In this document: piece by piece, positions 7,075 through 9,913 of the stretch
How the letters are laid out: every line of letters begins with the position of its first letter
Position numbering within the stretch: position 1 is the stretch's first letter
NCBI GenBank assembly: GCA_044370375.1
Contig: JBILVQ010000113.1
Coordinates: 1 to 9,913 of the forward strand
Direction of reading: 5' to 3'
Origin: JBILVQ01 sp044370375
GTDB taxonomy: Bacteria; Bacteroidota; Bacteroidia; UBA4408
DNA length: 9,913 bases
The notes under the pieces: generated by a model
Seen by the model: the letters and a program-made list of their open reading frames with translations, nothing else
Told to the model about the DNA's origin: nothing
Databases searched by the model: none
Program-made: the position numbers and the translations under genes

Positions 7075-8439
7075 ATGAAAAACTCAAAAGAAATGATGGA
7101 ATCCATGGTGGATGCATCAAAAGAAACCGTTCAAAACTGGATGGAAACAGCCAACAGCGCTCAAAAGAATATTTTCAGTGGCAAAGGCCTGGAGAACAAT
7201 TCTGAGCTTTACAAAAAATGGCTTTCCAACCAAATGAACATTTTTAGAAAAGCCACCAACGAAACCGCTGATCATGCTACGGAAACAACAGCTTCCAATG
7301 GTCATGATAAAAACGGTTCAATGAATGATTTTTTTCAAAACTGGTACAACCAACAAATGGATTCGGTGAAAAAAATCACTGATTTCAATCAGCAATTGAT
7401 TCAAAGTTGGATGAGCTCTAATTTTCAAAACAACAACCCTTTCATGCAAATGGGCAATGTTGGCAATCCAATGATGAATTCTTGGAATTCAACGTTACAA
7501 CAATCTTTCGAAAATTTAGGTAAAATGATGAATCCCGGTACCCATAAGGATTCTTTCATGAATATGTTTTCAACCCAGGCTTTGGTACAGCAAATGCAAT
7601 CTTTTTATCAGCCATTTATGAATGCCATGCAAAGCGGCACCATGGATTGGACGAAAATGAACGCCTTTATTCAGCCTGAGCAATACAAAAACATCATGGA
7701 AACCATGTTCTCTTCCATGTTCCCTCATCAGGATGTGAAGGAAACCTTCAATCATTATGTAAAGATGGTTCATGAATATTTCCACATGAATCAGGATGCT
7801 AACCGTTCTGCATGGGAAGCTTTGCAAGAAACCATGAAAAATTATCCCGATATGCTTTCCGGCGATATGGGAAAAATGATGTCCATTTACTCTCAGGTTA
7901 ATCAAACCTACAGCAAAATCATGGATCCTTTCATGAAAATGATGAGCCCTGGCAAGGAAAAGGAAAGAATGCAAGAAATGCTTGACACCATGGATAAAAT
8001 GGCTGTATATATGATCAAGCAAAACCAATTGCAATATCTTGTTTATTCTACAGGCAATAAGGCCCTTGAGGATAGCATGAAAGTGGTAATGGAAGAATTT
8101 CAAAACCAAAAAGAAATCACTTCTTTCCAAAAATTCTTCTCTCATTGGGTAAGCACCAACGAAAAAACATTTACCGAAATGTTTGGCTCTGACGATTACT
8201 CTGCCTTAAAAGCTGAAGTAATGGCCTTGGGCATGGGATTGAAAAAAGACATGGAAAATCAATTCGAACAATCTTTTTCAAATCTTCCTTTGGTATTTCG
8301 TTCCGAAATGGATGAGCTTTACAGAAATGTGCAGGACCTAAGAAAAATGGTTCGAGGGCTTCAGGATCAATTGGCTCTTTACGAAGGAGTAGATACTCCT
8401 GCACCAAGCGCCCCTAAAGCGAAAAAATCAGCAAAATAA
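7075..8439 (+). CDS. phaE: PhaE-like subunit of class III polyhydroxyalkanoate synthase
   Basis: PhaE is the non-catalytic partner that activates PhaC at the PHA granule surface. Identification rests on the C-terminal signature VFRSEMDELYRNVQDLRKMVRGL (from about residue 407), the typical PhaE end, and on phaC following directly. The protein has 454 residues, about 100 more than the classical Allochromatium PhaE as I recall it. It is largely helical and polar, and by hand count has about 49 methionines (near 11 percent), concentrated between residues 90 and 310, together with many Asn, Gln and Phe. The extreme C terminus (442-454, PAPSAPKAKKSAK) is a Pro/Ala/Lys tail like those of phasins and histone-like proteins, which could touch DNA or nucleoid. 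No signal peptide or membrane segment was seen, so it is cytoplasmic. A promoter lies upstream and a strong terminator immediately downstream, so most transcripts may carry phaE alone. Confidence 0.85.
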   Translation: MKNSKEMMESMVDASKETVQNWMETANSAQKNIFSGKGLENNSELYKKWLSNQMNIFRKATNETADHATETTASNGHDKNGSMNDFFQNWYNQQMDSVKKITDFNQQLIQSWMSSNFQNNNPFMQMGNVGNPMMNSWNSTLQQSFENLGKMMNPGTHKDSFMNMFSTQALVQQMQSFYQPFMNAMQSGTMDWTKMNAFIQPEQYKNIMETMFSSMFPHQDVKETFNHYVKMVHEYFHMNQDANRSAWEALQETMKNYPDMLSGDMGKMMSIYSQVNQTYSKIMDPFMKMMSPGKEKERMQEMLDTMDKMAVYMIKQNQLQYLVYSTGNKALEDSMKVVMEEFQNQKEITSFQKFFSHWVSTNEKTFTEMFGSDDYSALKAEVMALGMGLKKDMENQFEQSFSNLPLVFRSEMDELYRNVQDLRKMVRGLQDQLALYEGVDTPAPSAPKAKKSAK

Positions 8440-8445
8440 TAACCC

Positions 8446-8477
8446 GGGGAGGTCTTAAAAGACCTCCCCTTTTTTTT
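8446..8477 (+). terminator. Intrinsic terminator/attenuator between phaE and phaC
   Basis: A perfect 10-bp GC-rich stem (GGGGAGGTCT, 8446-8455, with AGACCTCCCC, 8460-8469) closes a 4-base TAAA loop and is followed by eight T (8470-8477). The T-run ends only 6 bases before the phaC ATG at 8484, and no promoter motif was seen between the hairpin and phaC. Confidence 0.9.
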
Positions 8478-8483
8478 AGTGTT

Positions 8484-9539
8484 ATGAAATTTAATTCAGC
8501 AGAAATACTCAAAGAAATGGCAGATACCTCTGCCAAATTAATGAAAGGTTTTGAAACCTTTTCTCAAATCGGGGAAGTTGAAATTGGAACCACTCCCAAA
8601 GATTTGGTTTATTCTGAAAATAAACTCAAACTTTTTCATTACAAAAGAAGCACTCCTGCAACCGTAAAAACACCTGTACTTATTGTTTATGCGCTGGTAA
8701 ATCGTTATCAGATGCTGGACCTTCAACCCGACAGAAGTTATATCAAAAATCTGCTCGATCTAGGACTCGATATTTATCTGATTGATTGGGGTTATCCAAC
8801 CCGTCCGGATCGCTATCTCGACATGGAAGATTACATCAATGGCTACATCAATCATTGTGTTGACTTTATCCGCAAGGAAGAAAAGTCCGATAAAATCAAC
8901 CTGATGAGCATTTGTCAGGGAGGAACTTTAAGTACCATCTATTCTGCTTTGCACCCCGAAAAAGTAAAGAATCTGGTAACCATGGTAACCCCTATCGATT
9001 TCAGCGTAAATGACGGCTTACTTTTTCGTTGGGCAAAAGACATGGATTTTGATGCCCTTGTAGAAGGCAACAATGGATTAATTCCCGGTGATTTCTTAAA
9101 TACCGGTTTTGAATTATTGAAACCCATGATGAAGGTTCAAAAAAATTCAGGTCTTATAAATTCACTTGAAGACAAAGATAAATTGATGAACTTCCTTCGC
9201 ATGGAAAAATGGATTGCCGATAGTCCTGATCAAGCGGGTGAATGCTTTCGACAGTTCATGAAAGAACTATATCAGTGCAACAAACTTATCAAAGGAAAAT
9301 TAAGTATTGGTGGAAAAAAAGTCGATCTAAAAAACATCACCATGCCTTTGTTGAATATTTATGCCACCGAAGACCATTTGGTACCACCAAGTGCAACCAT
9401 CCCCTTGAACGATCACGTAGGTTCAAAGGACAAGGAGTTGTATAAATTTCAGGGTGGTCACATCGGGGTTTTCGTAGGCGGGAAATCCCAAAAGGAATTG
9501 GCCCCGGCCGTTTTCAACTGGTTAAAAAAACGCGATTAA
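8484..9539 (+). CDS. phaC: Class III polyhydroxyalkanoate synthase, catalytic subunit PhaC
   Basis: Polymerises 3-hydroxyacyl-CoA into polyhydroxyalkanoate on granules, together with PhaE. The 351-residue length fits class III (about 355), without the N-terminal extension of class I enzymes. It is an alpha/beta hydrolase fold: VYALVNRYQMLDLQP (68-82) and IYLIDWGYPTRPDRY (97-111) are typical PhaC stretches. The triad can be placed as Cys144 (in MSICQGG), Asp297 (in YATEDHLVPP) and His326 (in GGHIGVFVGG). The lipase-like box normally reads G-x-C-x-G-G; here the first Gly is Ser142 (AGC codon). The start MKFNSAEIL lies 44 bp after phaE and only 6 bp after a terminator T-run, so expression probably relies on readthrough from the phaE promoter. 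No phaA or phaB gene is in the window, so monomer supply is encoded elsewhere. Confidence 0.95.
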   Translation: MKFNSAEILKEMADTSAKLMKGFETFSQIGEVEIGTTPKDLVYSENKLKLFHYKRSTPATVKTPVLIVYALVNRYQMLDLQPDRSYIKNLLDLGLDIYLIDWGYPTRPDRYLDMEDYINGYINHCVDFIRKEEKSDKINLMSICQGGTLSTIYSALHPEKVKNLVTMVTPIDFSVNDGLLFRWAKDMDFDALVEGNNGLIPGDFLNTGFELLKPMMKVQKNSGLINSLEDKDKLMNFLRMEKWIADSPDQAGECFRQFMKELYQCNKLIKGKLSIGGKKVDLKNITMPLLNIYATEDHLVPPSATIPLNDHVGSKDKELYKFQGGHIGVFVGGKSQKELAPAVFNWLKKRD

Positions 9540-9550
9540 ATTAAAATTCC

Positions 9551-9558
9551 TATCTTTG
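9551..9558 (+). promoter_or_regulatory. -7 promoter element overlapping the terminator region, for the downstream hydrolase gene
   Basis: TATCTTTG matches TAnnTTTG exactly and ends 2 bases before the terminator stem. No TTG was found at the proper distance upstream, so the promoter is incomplete or weak. Transcription would start around 9562-9565, inside the left arm of the hairpin. Confidence 0.35.
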
Positions 9559-9560
9559 AA

Positions 9561-9589
9561 AATGCCGGTTATAAGCCGGCATTTTTTTT
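9561..9589 (+). terminator. Intrinsic terminator after phaC
   Basis: The stem AATGCCGG (9561-9568) pairs with CCGGCATT (9576-9583) around a 7-base loop; the two A before it can extend the pairing with the T-run, eight T at 9582-9589. The next start codon, ATG 9590-9592, begins on the base after the last T. Confidence 0.85.
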
Positions 9590-9913
9590 ATGCCTGCAGA
9601 AGAAATAAAAGATTCAACATTTCATTACTTAAAACAAGGAAGCGGAAAGCAATCCATTCTTCTGCTTCATGGAAATGCATGCAGCAAGCAAGCCTTCTTT
9701 CCCTTGTTCGAAAAAGATTTTCCCAACGCAACCCTGTTTGCACCTGATTTGCCCGGCTTCGGCAAAAAAAATTCAAACAACTCCGCATTTTCTTTCCAGG
9801 AATCCATAAACTTTCTTAATCAATTTATTGAGCACCTCAAATTGAAAGATATTCTAGTGGTGGGGCATTCCATGGGAGCAAACATTGCCATGCATTGGGC
9901 AAAAAAAAATCCA
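9590..9913 (+). CDS. Alpha/beta hydrolase, N-terminal part (partial)
   Basis: 108 residues are visible before the right edge cuts the gene. The pattern is a standard alpha/beta hydrolase: ILLLHGNA with the oxyanion-hole HG (residues 27-28), APDLPGFGKK (51-60), and the nucleophile elbow VVGHSMGAN with Ser94 (GHSMG, 92-96). The Asp and His of the triad lie beyond the window. There is no signal peptide (it starts MPAEEIKDSTFHYL), so it is cytoplasmic. The start ATG directly follows the terminator T-run after phaC. Position behind phaEC suggests a role in PHA turnover, such as a depolymerase, oligomer hydrolase or thioesterase, but the fold is far too broad to conclude this from context alone. 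Confidence 0.85.
   Translation, partial: MPAEEIKDSTFHYLKQGSGKQSILLLHGNACSKQAFFPLFEKDFPNATLFAPDLPGFGKKNSNNSAFSFQESINFLNQFIEHLKLKDILVVGHSMGANIAMHWAKKNP

Noticed and set aside
7570..8145. 191-codon open frame on the minus strand, His/Phe-rich, opposite phaE
   Set aside because: It is the exact antisense of the Met-rich phaE region (ATG reads as CAT, His). It has no promoter or known motif, and phaE is well supported.
1..9913. CRISPR arrays, tRNA or rRNA genes, insertion sequences
   Set aside because: Reading both strands I saw no repeat-spacer pattern, no tRNA-like cloverleaf and no transposase motif or terminal repeats.

Overview
The window comes from a member of the Bacteroidota. The strongest evidence is a partial sprA gene (the outer-membrane translocon of the type IX secretion system, confined to this phylum) lying directly behind ruvA and a malic enzyme gene, a gene order I recall as common in the phylum. 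Supporting evidence is that several genes are preceded by copies of the Bacteroidota -7 promoter element TAnnTTTG, that start regions lack Shine-Dalgarno sequences, and that the DNA is AT-rich. The species cannot be named from the sequence alone.

Left part (1-3853, minus strand): a probable operon maeB - ruvA - sprA, read right to left. A promoter sits just before maeB. MaeB is the long malic enzyme with a C-terminal phosphotransacetylase-like domain, RuvA is the Holliday-junction binding protein, and SprA is cut off by the left edge after 293 residues. SprA appears to start at a TTG codon.

Middle part (3854-6842, plus strand): a divergently oriented two-gene unit encodes two exported proteins that I cannot assign to a named function. 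The first (502 aa) carries a DADDT motif and QW-type motifs like those of class II terpene cyclases, and has a signal peptide. The second (322 aa) is a secreted beta-propeller-like protein only 7 bp downstream. A separate 122-aa protein with its own promoter follows.

Right part (6843-9913, plus strand): a polyhydroxyalkanoate (PHA) locus. A 232-bp intergenic region with a 19-bp perfect palindrome and a -7 element precedes a PhaE-like subunit that is unusually methionine-rich. The catalytic class III synthase subunit PhaC follows, then the 5' part of an alpha/beta hydrolase gene cut by the right edge. Strong hairpin-plus-T-run terminators lie between phaE and phaC and between phaC and the hydrolase gene. 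In each case the T-run ends at or within a few bases of the next start codon, which suggests graded expression by readthrough or attenuation. PhaE and PhaC together polymerise 3-hydroxyacyl-CoA into PHA granules; the malic enzyme could plausibly supply NAD(P)H and acetyl units, but that link is inference.

The best candidates for undescribed biology are the exported terpene-cyclase-like protein with its propeller partner, and the terminator/start-codon arrangement of the PHA genes.
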